Assembly (NCBI GenBank): GCA_023393235.1
Contig: JAEWMH010000081.1
Location: 1 to 64,000, forward strand
Length of the DNA: 64,000 nt
Direction of reading: 5' to 3'
From: Bacillota bacterium
Lineage (GTDB): Bacteria > Bacillota > Bacilli > Paenibacillales > NBRC-103111
In this document: piece after piece, positions 50,640 through 58,632 of the stretch
Position numbering within the stretch: the stretch's first letter is position 1
How the letters are laid out: each line of letters opens with the position of its first letter
The notes under the pieces: generated by a model
Databases searched by the model: none
Seen by the model: the letters and a program-made list of their open reading frames with translations, nothing else
What the model was told of the DNA's origin: nothing
Made by a program: the position numbers and the translations under genes

Positions 50640-51332
50640 ATGCGGCATAAAATTACGGTCATCGACGATGACGAAAAGATCACTTCGATGCTCAAGCGCA
50701 GTCTGACCTTCGAAGGCTACGATGTAGTCACCGCCCCGGACGGGCAAGAGGGGTTAAAGCGGATTCTGGAGCATGAGCCGGAGGTTATCGTCCTGGACGT
50801 GATGATGCCCCGCTTGGACGGCTGGGAGGTGTGCAGGCGGATCCGGGACGGAGGAATTACCACACCGGTATTGATGCTTACGGCGAAGGACGATATTTCC
50901 GACCGGGTAAAAGGGCTGGACCTGGGTGCCGACGATTACCTGGTGAAGCCCTTTGCACTGGAGGAGCTGCTGGCCCGGGTGAGGGCTCTTCTCCGCCGCA
51001 AGGGCCCGGAAACGGCCGACCAGAAAACCAACCGCATCCAGTATGAAGACATCATTCTGGATCTGGATACCCGGGAGGTTTTCCGTTCCGGCCACCGGAT
51101 AGAGCTGACCACGAAGGAGTTTGATCTGCTTCATCTGTTTATGATGAATCCCCGCCGCGTGCTGTCCCGTGATGTAATTATGGAGAAGGTATGGGGCTAT
51201 GATTACAGCGGCGAATCCAATGTGATGGAGGTTTATATCGCGCTGCTCCGGCAGAAAACGGAGGAGCACGGCGGCAAGCGGCTGATTCAGACCGTCCGCG
51301 GAGCCGGTTACGTTCTGAGAGGAGAGTCCTGA
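50640..51332 (+). CDS. OmpR-family response regulator
   Basis: The 230-residue protein has a receiver domain with Asp in VIVLDVMMPRLDGWE and KPFALEEL, then a winged-helix Trans_reg_C domain with LTTKEFDLLHLFMMNP and the C-terminal RLIQTVRGAGYVLRGE. It is paired with the kinase 5 bp downstream and follows htrA. By analogy with CssR of Bacillus it may control htrA, which is inference. GGAGG lies 12 bases upstream. Confidence 0.92.
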   Translation: MRHKITVIDDDEKITSMLKRSLTFEGYDVVTAPDGQEGLKRILEHEPEVIVLDVMMPRLDGWEVCRRIRDGGITTPVLMLTAKDDISDRVKGLDLGADDYLVKPFALEELLARVRALLRRKGPETADQKTNRIQYEDIILDLDTREVFRSGHRIELTTKEFDLLHLFMMNPRRVLSRDVIMEKVWGYDYSGESNVMEVYIALLRQKTEEHGGKRLIQTVRGAGYVLRGES

Positions 51333-51337
51333 TCAAT

Positions 51338-52816
51338 ATGTCCATCCGCCTGCGCCTGACCCTGTGGTATTCCACTGTACTGGCAGTCACCTTGCTGGTG
51401 TTCGGCGTTTCGCTGTATTTTATCGCATCCTATATCCTGATGGACAATAAGAAGGACGAAATGCGCCAGATGGGGATGGAGGTGCAGTCCCAAATCAAAC
51501 CTGTTGCCTTCCAGGTGAACGGCAAGTGGGTGTTCAGCAGCATCCGTCTGCCCCCCTTGGACCAGTTCAAGTACCCGGGTTATGTCATGCAGGCCCTGGA
51601 TACAGATGGTAAGGTTATCCAAAGCACCACCAACCAGGTGCTGCCCCTGACCTATAATGCGGAGAAGCTGGGGGCAGGGGAGTCCAGCTTCTATGTGTAC
51701 AGCATGAGCGGGTTCCCCTTGCTTGTCCTGAATATGCCCCTGCAATACTCCGATAACGGGGAAATGAGACTGGCGGCAGTGCTGCAGATTGTCGTCAGCA
51801 TCAATGAGATCAGCCAGAATTTGTATACATTGAGATTGGCGCTGTTGTTTTTGTCCGTGTGTGTTATTCTGCTGGCGGCTTCGTTGGGGTTGTATCTGGC
51901 GCGTACGGCGTTGCGTCCCATTGAGAATGTAATTACGGCGGCGCAGCAAATTGAGAATGGCGCAGATCTTGGGGTGCGGATCGAATACCATGGACCGGAG
52001 GATGAGATCGGCCGGCTGACCAGCACTATCAACAGCATGCTGGGCAGAATTCAAGGCGCCTACAGCGAGCTGGAGGAGTCAGACCGGGCACAGCGCCGTT
52101 TTGTCTCCGATGCCTCTCATGAGCTCCGGACCCCGCTGACCACCATCCGCGGGAATGTGGACCTGCTGGAGAAGATGTGGAGCTCCACTGCAGGCTCCGC
52201 TCCCGGCCATGCTTTGACCGAACCCGAGAAAAGAGCTATGTCCATGGAGGCTATGCGGGATATCTCCGGAGAAGCCGCCAGAATGAGCCGTCTGGTGAAC
52301 GATCTGCTGGCATTGGCACGGGCGGATGCGGGGCACGAAATGAGGAAGGAGCCGGTTCTGATCCGCGATGTGGTGGAAGAAGCGGCACGCAAAGCCCAGC
52401 ACCTTCCCCGCAATGCTGTATGGGAGACGGGGGACTTTAGCGTATTGGATGGGATCGGCGTAAACGGCAGCCGGGATCATCTCCAGCAAATGCTGTTTAT
52501 CTTCATTGAGAATGCCTTCAAATATACACCAGAAGGAACTGTCCGCATGGATGCCGTGGTCAGAGAGGAACAGGTGGGCATCCGGATTGCGGATACGGGA
52601 ATCGGCATGGACAAGGAGGAGATTCCCCATATCTTTGAACGGTTTTACCGGGCGGATGAATCCAGAGGGGTCACGGCCGGAACAGGCCTGGGCTTATCCA
52701 TTGCCAAGTGGATTATTGACGAACACGGCGGGTCTGTGGAGGTCACCACAAGGCTGGGAGACGGAAGCACCTTCATGGTGTGGCTGCCGGTTTTCTTCCG
52801 GGATATGAACAATTGA
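51338..52816 (+). CDS. Sensor histidine kinase, HAMP type (partner of the OmpR regulator)
   Basis: The 492-residue membrane kinase has helix 1 (about 8-30), an extracytoplasmic domain (about 32-165) and helix 2 (about 167-187). HAMP follows (about 188-240), then HisKA with phosphoacceptor His in VSDASHELRTPLTTI. The HATPase domain has FIENAFKYTPEGTV, ADTGIGMDKEEIPHIFERFYRAD (key GIGMDKEEI) and GTGLGLSIAKWI. GAGGAGAG precedes the ATG by about 11 bases. It resembles CssS-type or generic EnvZ-like kinases; the signal is unknown. Confidence 0.92.
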   Translation: MSIRLRLTLWYSTVLAVTLLVFGVSLYFIASYILMDNKKDEMRQMGMEVQSQIKPVAFQVNGKWVFSSIRLPPLDQFKYPGYVMQALDTDGKVIQSTTNQVLPLTYNAEKLGAGESSFYVYSMSGFPLLVLNMPLQYSDNGEMRLAAVLQIVVSINEISQNLYTLRLALLFLSVCVILLAASLGLYLARTALRPIENVITAAQQIENGADLGVRIEYHGPEDEIGRLTSTINSMLGRIQGAYSELEESDRAQRRFVSDASHELRTPLTTIRGNVDLLEKMWSSTAGSAPGHALTEPEKRAMSMEAMRDISGEAARMSRLVNDLLALARADAGHEMRKEPVLIRDVVEEAARKAQHLPRNAVWETGDFSVLDGIGVNGSRDHLQQMLFIFIENAFKYTPEGTVRMDAVVREEQVGIRIADTGIGMDKEEIPHIFERFYRADESRGVTAGTGLGLSIAKWIIDEHGGSVEVTTRLGDGSTFMVWLPVFFRDMNN

Positions 52817-52890
52817 GCGTGAAGACGGGTTTGAACGGGCAGATACCCGCGGATATGCTATAATCAGGTGGAAGGAGGCGAGTCCTAATC

Positions 52891-53838
52891 ATGGAAGTCA
52901 TTAAAATTACACCCCGCGGATACTGCTATGGAGTGGTGGATGCCATGGCTCTTGCCATGCGCACCGCCCAGAATTTGAATGTGCCGCGGCCGATTTATAT
53001 ATTGGGAATGATTGTACACAATGCCCATGTCACCGATTTTTTCAAGGAGGAAGGGATTATTACCCTGGAGGGTCCCAACCGTCTGGACATCCTGGAGAAG
53101 GTGGAGAAGGGCACGGTGATCTTCACCGCCCACGGCGTTTCCCCCGAGGTGCGCAAACGCGCGCTGGAGAAGGGGCTGACAGTGGTAGACGCGACTTGCC
53201 CCGACGTGACCAAAACCCATACTCTCATTAAGGAAAAAAGCGCGCAGGGTTACCAGATTATCTATATCGGCAAAAAAGGCCATCCGGAGCCTGAAGGTGC
53301 TATCGGCGTTGCTCCTAAACAGGTCCATCTGATTGAGCGGGTCGAGGATGTGGAAGGACTCCAGCTGGAGTCCGAGCGGATCGTAATCACCAACCAGACC
53401 ACTATGAGCCAATGGGATATCAAAAATACCATCAACCGCCTGATTGAAAAGTACCCTCATGCCGAAATCCACAATGAAATCTGCCTCGCCACCCAATTGC
53501 GCCAGGAGGCGGTAGCGGAGCAGGCCAAGGAAGCGGAGCTGACCATCGTGGTAGGGGATCCGCACAGCAATAATTCCAACCGGCTGGCACAGGTGTCGGA
53601 GGAGATTGCCGGTGTGAAGGCTTACCGGATCGCAGATCTGGGGGAGCTGGACCCGGAATGGCTGAAGAGCATCGATAAGGTGGCGGTTTCCTCGGGGGCT
53701 TCTACCCCCACACCCATCACCAAAGAGGTGATTTCATATCTGGAGCAGTTCGACCGCCATGATCCGGCCACCTGGGAAATCAAACGGACCGTCAACATGA
53801 AAAAGCTGATCCATGCGGTGCGGCAGAAGTCCGAGTAA
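52891..53838 (+). CDS. ispH: 4-Hydroxy-3-methylbut-2-enyl diphosphate reductase IspH
   Basis: IspH makes isopentenyl and dimethylallyl diphosphate in the last step of the MEP pathway, using a [4Fe-4S] cluster. The 315-residue product has the three cluster cysteines: Cys12 in PRGYCYGV, one in VDATCPDVTKTH and one in NEICLATQLRQE. Conserved SGASTPTP is near the C terminus. AAGGAGGCGAG is well spaced. The gene ends directly against a 55-bp inverted-repeat element. Confidence 0.94.
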   Translation: MEVIKITPRGYCYGVVDAMALAMRTAQNLNVPRPIYILGMIVHNAHVTDFFKEEGIITLEGPNRLDILEKVEKGTVIFTAHGVSPEVRKRALEKGLTVVDATCPDVTKTHTLIKEKSAQGYQIIYIGKKGHPEPEGAIGVAPKQVHLIERVEDVEGLQLESERIVITNQTTMSQWDIKNTINRLIEKYPHAEIHNEICLATQLRQEAVAEQAKEAELTIVVGDPHSNNSNRLAQVSEEIAGVKAYRIADLGELDPEWLKSIDKVAVSSGASTPTPITKEVISYLEQFDRHDPATWEIKRTVNMKKLIHAVRQKSE

Positions 53839-53893
53839 CCCCCAAAAGTGACATGAAGCTTTGAAGCTGACTCCGGTTACTTCCGGAGGAGCC
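53839..53893 (+). repeat. 55-bp inverted-repeat element, copy C
   Basis: CCCCCAAAAGTGACATGAAG at the left and CCGGTTACTTCCGG at the right. It begins on the first base after the ispH stop codon. The right arm is more diverged than in copies A and D. Confidence 0.85.
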
Positions 53894-53922
53894 ACGGAAG
53901 TGCCCCAAAACCTTACATGACG

Positions 53923-53962
53923 CGTCTCCGGAAGGCGGATTTGCCTTTCGGAGACGTTTTTC
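53923..53962 (+). terminator. Terminator between ispH and aroF
   Basis: CGTCTCCG and CGGAGACG arms are followed by TTTTTCC. Confidence 0.85.
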
Positions 53963-53974
53963 CAGAAAAAAGGC

Positions 53975-54003
53975 TTGACGCGAAGGTGAGAATAGTCTAT
54001 ATT
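53975..54003 (+). promoter_or_regulatory. Sigma-A promoter of aroF
   Basis: TTGACG (53975-53980) and TATATT (53998-54003) have a 17-base spacer, 73 bp before the ATG. Confidence 0.8.
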
Positions 54004-54075
54004 TGCTTTAATGATTAAAAGCGAAGAAGCGCACAAGCGTTGAAGCGAAACAATAGCCAAGGGAGAGTGCCAGGG

Positions 54076-55134
54076 ATGATCGTAGTCACTTCGAATAAAA
54101 CCAGCCAAGAACGGATTAATGAAATCGTCCGTTATATAGAGAAGCACGGATTAAGCGCCCATGTTTCCATGGGAGAGGATCGCACCGTTATCGGTATTGT
54201 CGGGAAATTCGATTCCCAGCTGGCTGAGCATCTCCGTCAGATGTCAGGTGTGGAGCAGGTTGTCCGCATCTCCAAGTCCTACAAGATGGCCAGCCGGGAA
54301 TTCCATCCTGCCGATACTGTCATTAAGATTAAGGGTGTGGAAATCGGCGGCAGCGAGCTGGTGATTATGGGCGGCCCCTGCGCGGTGGAAACTCCTGAGC
54401 AGATCGACGAAATCGCCCGTCTGGTGAAGCTGGCGGGGGGCCAGGTTCTCCGCGGCGGCGCCTTCAAGCCCCGCACAGGCCCTTACAGCTTCCAAGGGAT
54501 TGGTACAGAGGGACTCAAGTGGATGAAGGATGCCGGCGAGAAGCATGGCCTCTTGACTATCACTGAGGTTATGACTCCGGAATACGTGGATATTTGCGCC
54601 GAATACGCGGATATTCTCCAAGTGGGCACCCGGAACATGCAGAACTTTGACCTCCTGCGCAAGCTAGGCACCATCCAGACTCCGGTTCTGTTGAAGCGCG
54701 GCTTCAGCTCCACCTACGACGAATTCCTGAATGCGGCGGAATACATTCTGGCCGGCGGCAACCCCAATGTTATGCTGTGTGAACGCGGCATCCGCACCTT
54801 CGAATCCTACACCCGGAACACGCTGGACCTGGCGGCGATTCCGGTGCTGAAGTCCCTGTCCCACCTTCCGGTGATTTCCGACCCCAGCCACGGCACAGGC
54901 CGCAGAGAGCTGGTGGTCCCGATGACCAAGGCATCCGTAGCCGCAGGCTGCGACGGGCTGATTATCGAGATGCATACAGACCCGGACAACTCCATGACCG
55001 GCGACGGCGTGCAATCCCTGTTCCCGGATCAATTCTCCGATCTGCTGGCTGATCTGGAGAAGCTGGCTCCTCTCTGCGGAAAAACCTTGAATACCCGCAA
55101 GGAACCGATCCTCGCAGGCTCTTGGAAGAAGTAA
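54076..55134 (+). CDS. aroF: 3-Deoxy-7-phosphoheptulonate synthase, type I-beta (DAHP synthase)
   Basis: DAHP synthase joins phosphoenolpyruvate and erythrose 4-phosphate, the first step of the shikimate pathway. The 352-residue product has an N-terminal ferredoxin-like regulatory domain (about 1-70) fused to the barrel. Catalytic motifs are GGPCAVE, LRGGAFKPRTGPYSFQG, VGTRNMQNFDLL, LLKRGF and DPSHGTGRR. This layout is that of the type I-beta enzymes feedback-regulated by chorismate or prephenate. AAGGGAGAG lies nine bases before ATG 54076. It has its own promoter. Confidence 0.94.
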   Translation: MIVVTSNKTSQERINEIVRYIEKHGLSAHVSMGEDRTVIGIVGKFDSQLAEHLRQMSGVEQVVRISKSYKMASREFHPADTVIKIKGVEIGGSELVIMGGPCAVETPEQIDEIARLVKLAGGQVLRGGAFKPRTGPYSFQGIGTEGLKWMKDAGEKHGLLTITEVMTPEYVDICAEYADILQVGTRNMQNFDLLRKLGTIQTPVLLKRGFSSTYDEFLNAAEYILAGGNPNVMLCERGIRTFESYTRNTLDLAAIPVLKSLSHLPVISDPSHGTGRRELVVPMTKASVAAGCDGLIIEMHTDPDNSMTGDGVQSLFPDQFSDLLADLEKLAPLCGKTLNTRKEPILAGSWKK

Positions 55135-55168
55135 TATTCGGATTTTGAAATTCCTTATTAATGAAGGA

Positions 55169-55210
55169 AAAGGCTTATTTCCCTGGTTCTCCAGTGGGAT
55201 AGGCCTTTTC
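55169..55210 (+). terminator. Terminator after aroF
   Basis: AAAAGGCTTAT and ATAGGCCTTTT arms plus a CCC/GGG inner stem, ending in TTTTC. Confidence 0.75.
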
Positions 55211-55241
55211 ATGGTGAATTTGTGAACATTTATTCAGAGGG

Positions 55242-55258
55242 TGTAAACAATGCTAACA
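55242..55258. promoter_or_regulatory. GlnR/TnrA-type operator upstream of glnA
   Basis: TGTAAACAATGCTAACA matches the TGTNAN7TNACA consensus at every fixed position. A weaker half-match starts at 55221 (TGTGAACATTTATTCAG). The perfect box lies 45 bp ahead of the -10/-35 promoter at 55287. It would repress glnA when nitrogen is plentiful (GlnR) or act under limitation (TnrA). Confidence 0.88.
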
Positions 55259-55286
55259 CGAGTCAAAAAAATACCTTACATAAGTA

Positions 55287-55315
55287 TTGACGACCAAAAA
55301 TGAAGGCTTTATAAT
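55287..55315 (+). promoter_or_regulatory. Promoter of glnA
   Basis: TTGACG (55287-55292) and TATAAT (55310-55315), 17-base spacer, 80 bp ahead of the start codon. Confidence 0.85.
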
Positions 55316-55394
55316 AATGGCAAGTTGAGTAAAAAATTGAACAATGATCGCCATTTTAACGGTGAATGTTCGGAATTAGGGAGGGTAATTATCC

Positions 55395-56819
55395 ATGTCT
55401 GTTCAAAAAGTGCTGGATACCATTAAGGAAAAGGGTATTGAATGGGTTGATTTTCGGTTTACTGATATTGGCGGCAAATCCCATCACTTGTCTGTTCCCG
55501 CTGTAGAGGTAGAGGCTGAAACCTTCGAAACTGGTGTTGCTTTCGACGGTTCTTCCATCACCGGCTTCCGGGGAATCGAAGAATCCGACATGGTAATGAT
55601 GCCGGACACGGACTCTGCTTTTGTTGATCCGTTCACTGCACATCCTACACTGGTTCTGTTGTGCGACATTTATACTCCTGACGGAGTCCGTTATGACCGC
55701 GACCCCCGCAGCATCGCTGTGAAGGCCGAAGAATATCTGAAAACCACCGGACTGGGAACAGATGCTTATTTTGCTCCTGAATCCGAGTTCTTTATCTTTG
55801 ATGATGTACGCTACGAAAGCGGCATGAACAAGTCCTTCTATGAAGTGGACTCCGAAGAAGCTGCATGGAACACCGGCCGCAAGGAAGAAGGCGGCAACTT
55901 GGCCTTCAAAACCGGCGTTAAGGGCGGTTATTTCCCGGTAGCTCCTACTGATACCCAACAAGACATCCGCTCCGAAATGTGCCGTCTTCTCCAAGAAGCT
56001 GGCCTTCGCATCGAACGTCACCACCACGAAGTTGCTACCGCCGGCCAAGGCGAAATCAACTTCCGCTTCAGCACTCTGACCAAAACTGCTGACAACCTGC
56101 AAAAGTATAAATATATTGTGCAAAATGTAGCCCGCCAATACGGCAAGGTTGCAACCTTCATGCCGAAGCCGCTTTTCGGCGACAACGGCAGCGGCATGCA
56201 CGTGCATCAATCCATTTTCAACGACGGCAACCCGCTGTTCTACGAAAAAGGCGCATACGCCAACTTGAGCCAAATGGCGATCTATTACATCGGCGGTATC
56301 CTGCACCATGCACCGTCCCTGATCGCACTGACCAATCCATCCACCAACTCCTTCAAGCGTCTGGTTCCGGGTTACGAAGCACCGGTTAACCTGGTATTCT
56401 CCAAGGGCAACCGTTCCGCGGCTGTTCGTATCCCGATCGCTGCCGTAACTCCGAAGGGTTGCCGCATCGAGTTCCGTACTCCGGACTCCACTGCCAACCC
56501 GTACCTGGCTTTCGCAGCAATGCTGTTGGCCGGTTTGGACGGCATCAAGAACAAGATCGACCCGACTGCTCTGGGATATGGTCCGCTGGACAAGAACATC
56601 TACGAGCTGTCCGACGAAGAGAAGAAGGAAATCCGCAGTGTACCGGGCTCCCTGGAGGAAGCTCTGGACGCTCTGGAAGCCAACCACTCCTTCTTGACCG
56701 AGTCCGGCGTATTCACCGAAGACTTCATCGCCAATTTCATCGAACTGAAGCGTGCAGAAGCCAAGGCTGTCGCCATCCGTGTTCACCCGCATGAATACTC
56801 CCTGTACTTCGGAGTATAA
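55395..56819 (+). CDS. glnA: Glutamine synthetase GlnA, type I
   Basis: GlnA makes glutamine from glutamate, ammonia and ATP in the cytosol. The 474-residue protein has the beta-grasp and catalytic domains with DGSSITGFRGIEESDM, ESEFFIFDDVRYE and GSGMHVHQSIFNDG. NRSAAVRIPI is the ATP-site strand. At 474 residues it is longer than the 444-residue form of Bacillus. Its C-terminal lacks an obvious Tyr adenylylation site. GGGAGGGTAATT precedes the start. It is monocistronic with a GlnR/TnrA box; no glnR gene is adjacent. Confidence 0.96.
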   Translation: MSVQKVLDTIKEKGIEWVDFRFTDIGGKSHHLSVPAVEVEAETFETGVAFDGSSITGFRGIEESDMVMMPDTDSAFVDPFTAHPTLVLLCDIYTPDGVRYDRDPRSIAVKAEEYLKTTGLGTDAYFAPESEFFIFDDVRYESGMNKSFYEVDSEEAAWNTGRKEEGGNLAFKTGVKGGYFPVAPTDTQQDIRSEMCRLLQEAGLRIERHHHEVATAGQGEINFRFSTLTKTADNLQKYKYIVQNVARQYGKVATFMPKPLFGDNGSGMHVHQSIFNDGNPLFYEKGAYANLSQMAIYYIGGILHHAPSLIALTNPSTNSFKRLVPGYEAPVNLVFSKGNRSAAVRIPIAAVTPKGCRIEFRTPDSTANPYLAFAAMLLAGLDGIKNKIDPTALGYGPLDKNIYELSDEEKKEIRSVPGSLEEALDALEANHSFLTESGVFTEDFIANFIELKRAEAKAVAIRVHPHEYSLYFGV

Positions 56820-56843
56820 TTCCATTACTTTTATTGATCGCAG

Positions 56844-56870
56844 CCCCCGGTTCTCCGGGGGTTTTTTTTT
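56844..56870 (+). terminator. Terminator of glnA
   Basis: CCCCCGG/CCGGGGG arms with a 4-base loop and a long T-run. Confidence 0.93.
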
Positions 56871-56917
56871 GTTATTGAAGGTCGGCGCGGGGGCTTCTGC
56901 TTTTCTTCGGCCAGCTC

Positions 56918-57205
56918 TAACGGAACTCAGCGGCTCTTAAAGCCTATAAACCCGCGCTGCGGATTTGTAACGGAACGGAGAGGACCTTAGAGTCTGTAAC
57001 AGGGCCATATTCGCGGTAATTTTAGCGGTAAGAGCCTCTGAGTTCCGTTACAGCGGCAAAACCTTGGTTTTAGCTCGCTAAGCGCTTCTGAGTTCCGTTA
57101 GCGCGACAAAACCTCGAATTTAGCTGATTATGCGTAATCGCTTCTGAGTTCCGTTAGCGCGGCAGACCTCAGACAAAGTTTACTAAGCGCTTCTGAATTT
57201 CGTTA
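56918..57205. repeat. Spaced-core repeat block, TTCCGTTA type, 50-bp period
   Basis: TAACGGAAC cores begin at 56918 and 56968 (50 bp). After a centre near 57000 the inverse core AGTTCCGTTA (last copy AATTTCGTTA) begins at 57041, 57091, 57147 and 57196 (steps 50, 56, 49). The three right-hand intact cores are preceded by CTTCTG/CCTCTG and share flanks such as GCGCTTCTGAGTTCCGTTAG. No gene is visible between glnA and the riboswitch. Confidence 0.85.
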
Positions 57206-57336
57206 CAGCAATCCCGCCCGCAGATGATACCATATAGCGCTTCTCACTTCCTTTTGAACGGGGAGAGGGTTACTTTATTATCTAACTGTAATATTTTGTG
57301 GGTTGATGGAGCTTTGGCGGGTATGGTAGCCTAAAT

Positions 57337-57472
57337 AGAGCCGAATCCGGTATGGATCCTTCCATATAAACAACCGGTACGGGGGATGATTTACAGGGGT
57401 GAATGCGCGCTGCTGTCAGGCGCCTAGGGAGCAACCTTCTTCCCGAACCCGTCAACTAACCTCGGAGGCAGA
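57337..57472 (+). promoter_or_regulatory. c-di-AMP (ydaO-yuaA) riboswitch
   Basis: The order of conserved pieces fits the ydaO-yuaA aptamer. GAGCCGAATCCGG stands near 57339, then GGTACGGGGGA and GGGGTGAAT. ACCTTCTTCCCGAACCCGTC and CTAACCTCGGAGGC close the aptamer at 57472. It lies 48 bp before the start of the 3D-domain gene, and a small CATCCG/CGGATG hairpin separates it from the ribosome binding site. c-di-AMP binding would lower expression, as known for this class. Confidence 0.9.
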
Positions 57473-57520
57473 GAATCATCCGGTTTTATGCGGATGAAAT
57501 ACTCAGGAGGTCCATCATCC

Positions 57521-58357
57521 ATGCCAATCTTCAACCAAAAGAAATGGGTTGCAGGCGTATGTGCTGCAGCAATTTCTCTCTGTGCGTTTGCGGTTCCCGC
57601 GGCGCATGCTGAGGTCGCTCCTTTGGCGGAAGCGCTTTCTGTTAAGGTGCAGGTCAACACGGAATTGGTTCAGTTTCCCGACGCCCAGCCTTTTATTGAT
57701 GACCAGGGACGTACCCAGGTGCCTGTCCGTTTTGTAAGCGAGGAATTGGGCTATCAGGTGGATTGGTCCCGCCTGTCCGACGGACAAATCAATGTGCAGC
57801 TGAAGAATGACGCAGGCAAAACCCTGACTCTGGAAACAGGCAAAACCATGGCCATGGTGGATGGGAAGGCTGAAGCTATGGATACCGCAGCAGTGCTGCG
57901 CGACGGCAGGGTTTATGTCCCCTTGCGGTTTATTTCGGAAGCAAAAGGAATTCGGGTGCAGTGGGACTCCAGCAATTTTATCGCCATTCTTAATGAAGAC
58001 GGCAACTATCACGCACCGGCCTGGTATGCGCCGCGGATGAAGCTGGTATCCACATTTACGGCCACGGCATACTCAGCCGATCCCAAGGAAAACGGCGGAT
58101 ACGGGGCAGTGGACTATTTCGGAAATCCGTTGAAAGTGGGAACTGTCGCGGTGGATCCATCCGTTATCCCGCTGGGTACCAAGCTGTATGTGGAAGGGTA
58201 TGACTTTAACGGTCTGCCGGTAGGCGGGATGTTTGCGGAAGCTACGGATACAGGCAATGCCCTTAAGGGGAACCGGATCGATCTTTTTGTGCCGGGAACC
58301 CGGGAAGAGCTGAAGAAGTTCGGATACCAGCAGGTGAAGGTGTATCTCCTTCCCTGA
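57521..58357 (+). CDS. Secreted 3D-domain protein with copper-amine-oxidase-like N-terminal domains
   Basis: The 278-residue protein has a signal peptide (about 1-28, ending in AAHAE). Two copper-amine-oxidase N-terminal-like repeats (about 35-150) follow with VPVRFVSEELGYQVDW and VPLRFISEAKGIRVQW. A 3D domain (about 172-278) has FTATAYSADPKENGG, VAVDPSVIPLGTKLYVEGYDF and EATDTGNALKGNRIDLF. Such proteins are putative murein hydrolases. CAGGAGG supports ATG 57521. A c-di-AMP riboswitch controls it, linking wall remodelling to osmotic or c-di-AMP status. Confidence 0.9.
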   Translation: MPIFNQKKWVAGVCAAAISLCAFAVPAAHAEVAPLAEALSVKVQVNTELVQFPDAQPFIDDQGRTQVPVRFVSEELGYQVDWSRLSDGQINVQLKNDAGKTLTLETGKTMAMVDGKAEAMDTAAVLRDGRVYVPLRFISEAKGIRVQWDSSNFIAILNEDGNYHAPAWYAPRMKLVSTFTATAYSADPKENGGYGAVDYFGNPLKVGTVAVDPSVIPLGTKLYVEGYDFNGLPVGGMFAEATDTGNALKGNRIDLFVPGTREELKKFGYQQVKVYLLP

Positions 58358-58374
58358 ATTGCATGCACCAGTGC

Positions 58375-58413
58375 AAGCCATTCGGAGCGATTCTCCGGAT
58401 GGCTTCTTTTTTA
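58375..58413 (+). terminator. Terminator after the 3D-domain gene
   Basis: AGCCATTCGGAG and CTCCGGATGGCT arms, then TTCTTTTTTATT. Confidence 0.9.
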
Positions 58414-58632
58414 TTCTGCGGAGCAAGAAAAGAATGGAAGATAACTTCACATGAATCTTTGGGTTTCCTTCTGTTTATTCTTGTGATAAATTATTTTTAT
58501 CATGTAAAAATATGGTTCATAACCGCTGTAAAGAATAAAAGAAAATTTGTGTGAATGCGGTTAAAGCTACTTGATGAACCTATTGAATCTTGCTATCATA
58601 GACACAAACGTGAAGGGTTGGTGTGGAATTTC

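Noticed and set aside
56918..57205. Possible CRISPR array because of the regular 50-bp step
   Set aside because: The cores are only about 10-20 bp and not identical, and half lie in the opposite orientation. There is no leader and no cas gene.
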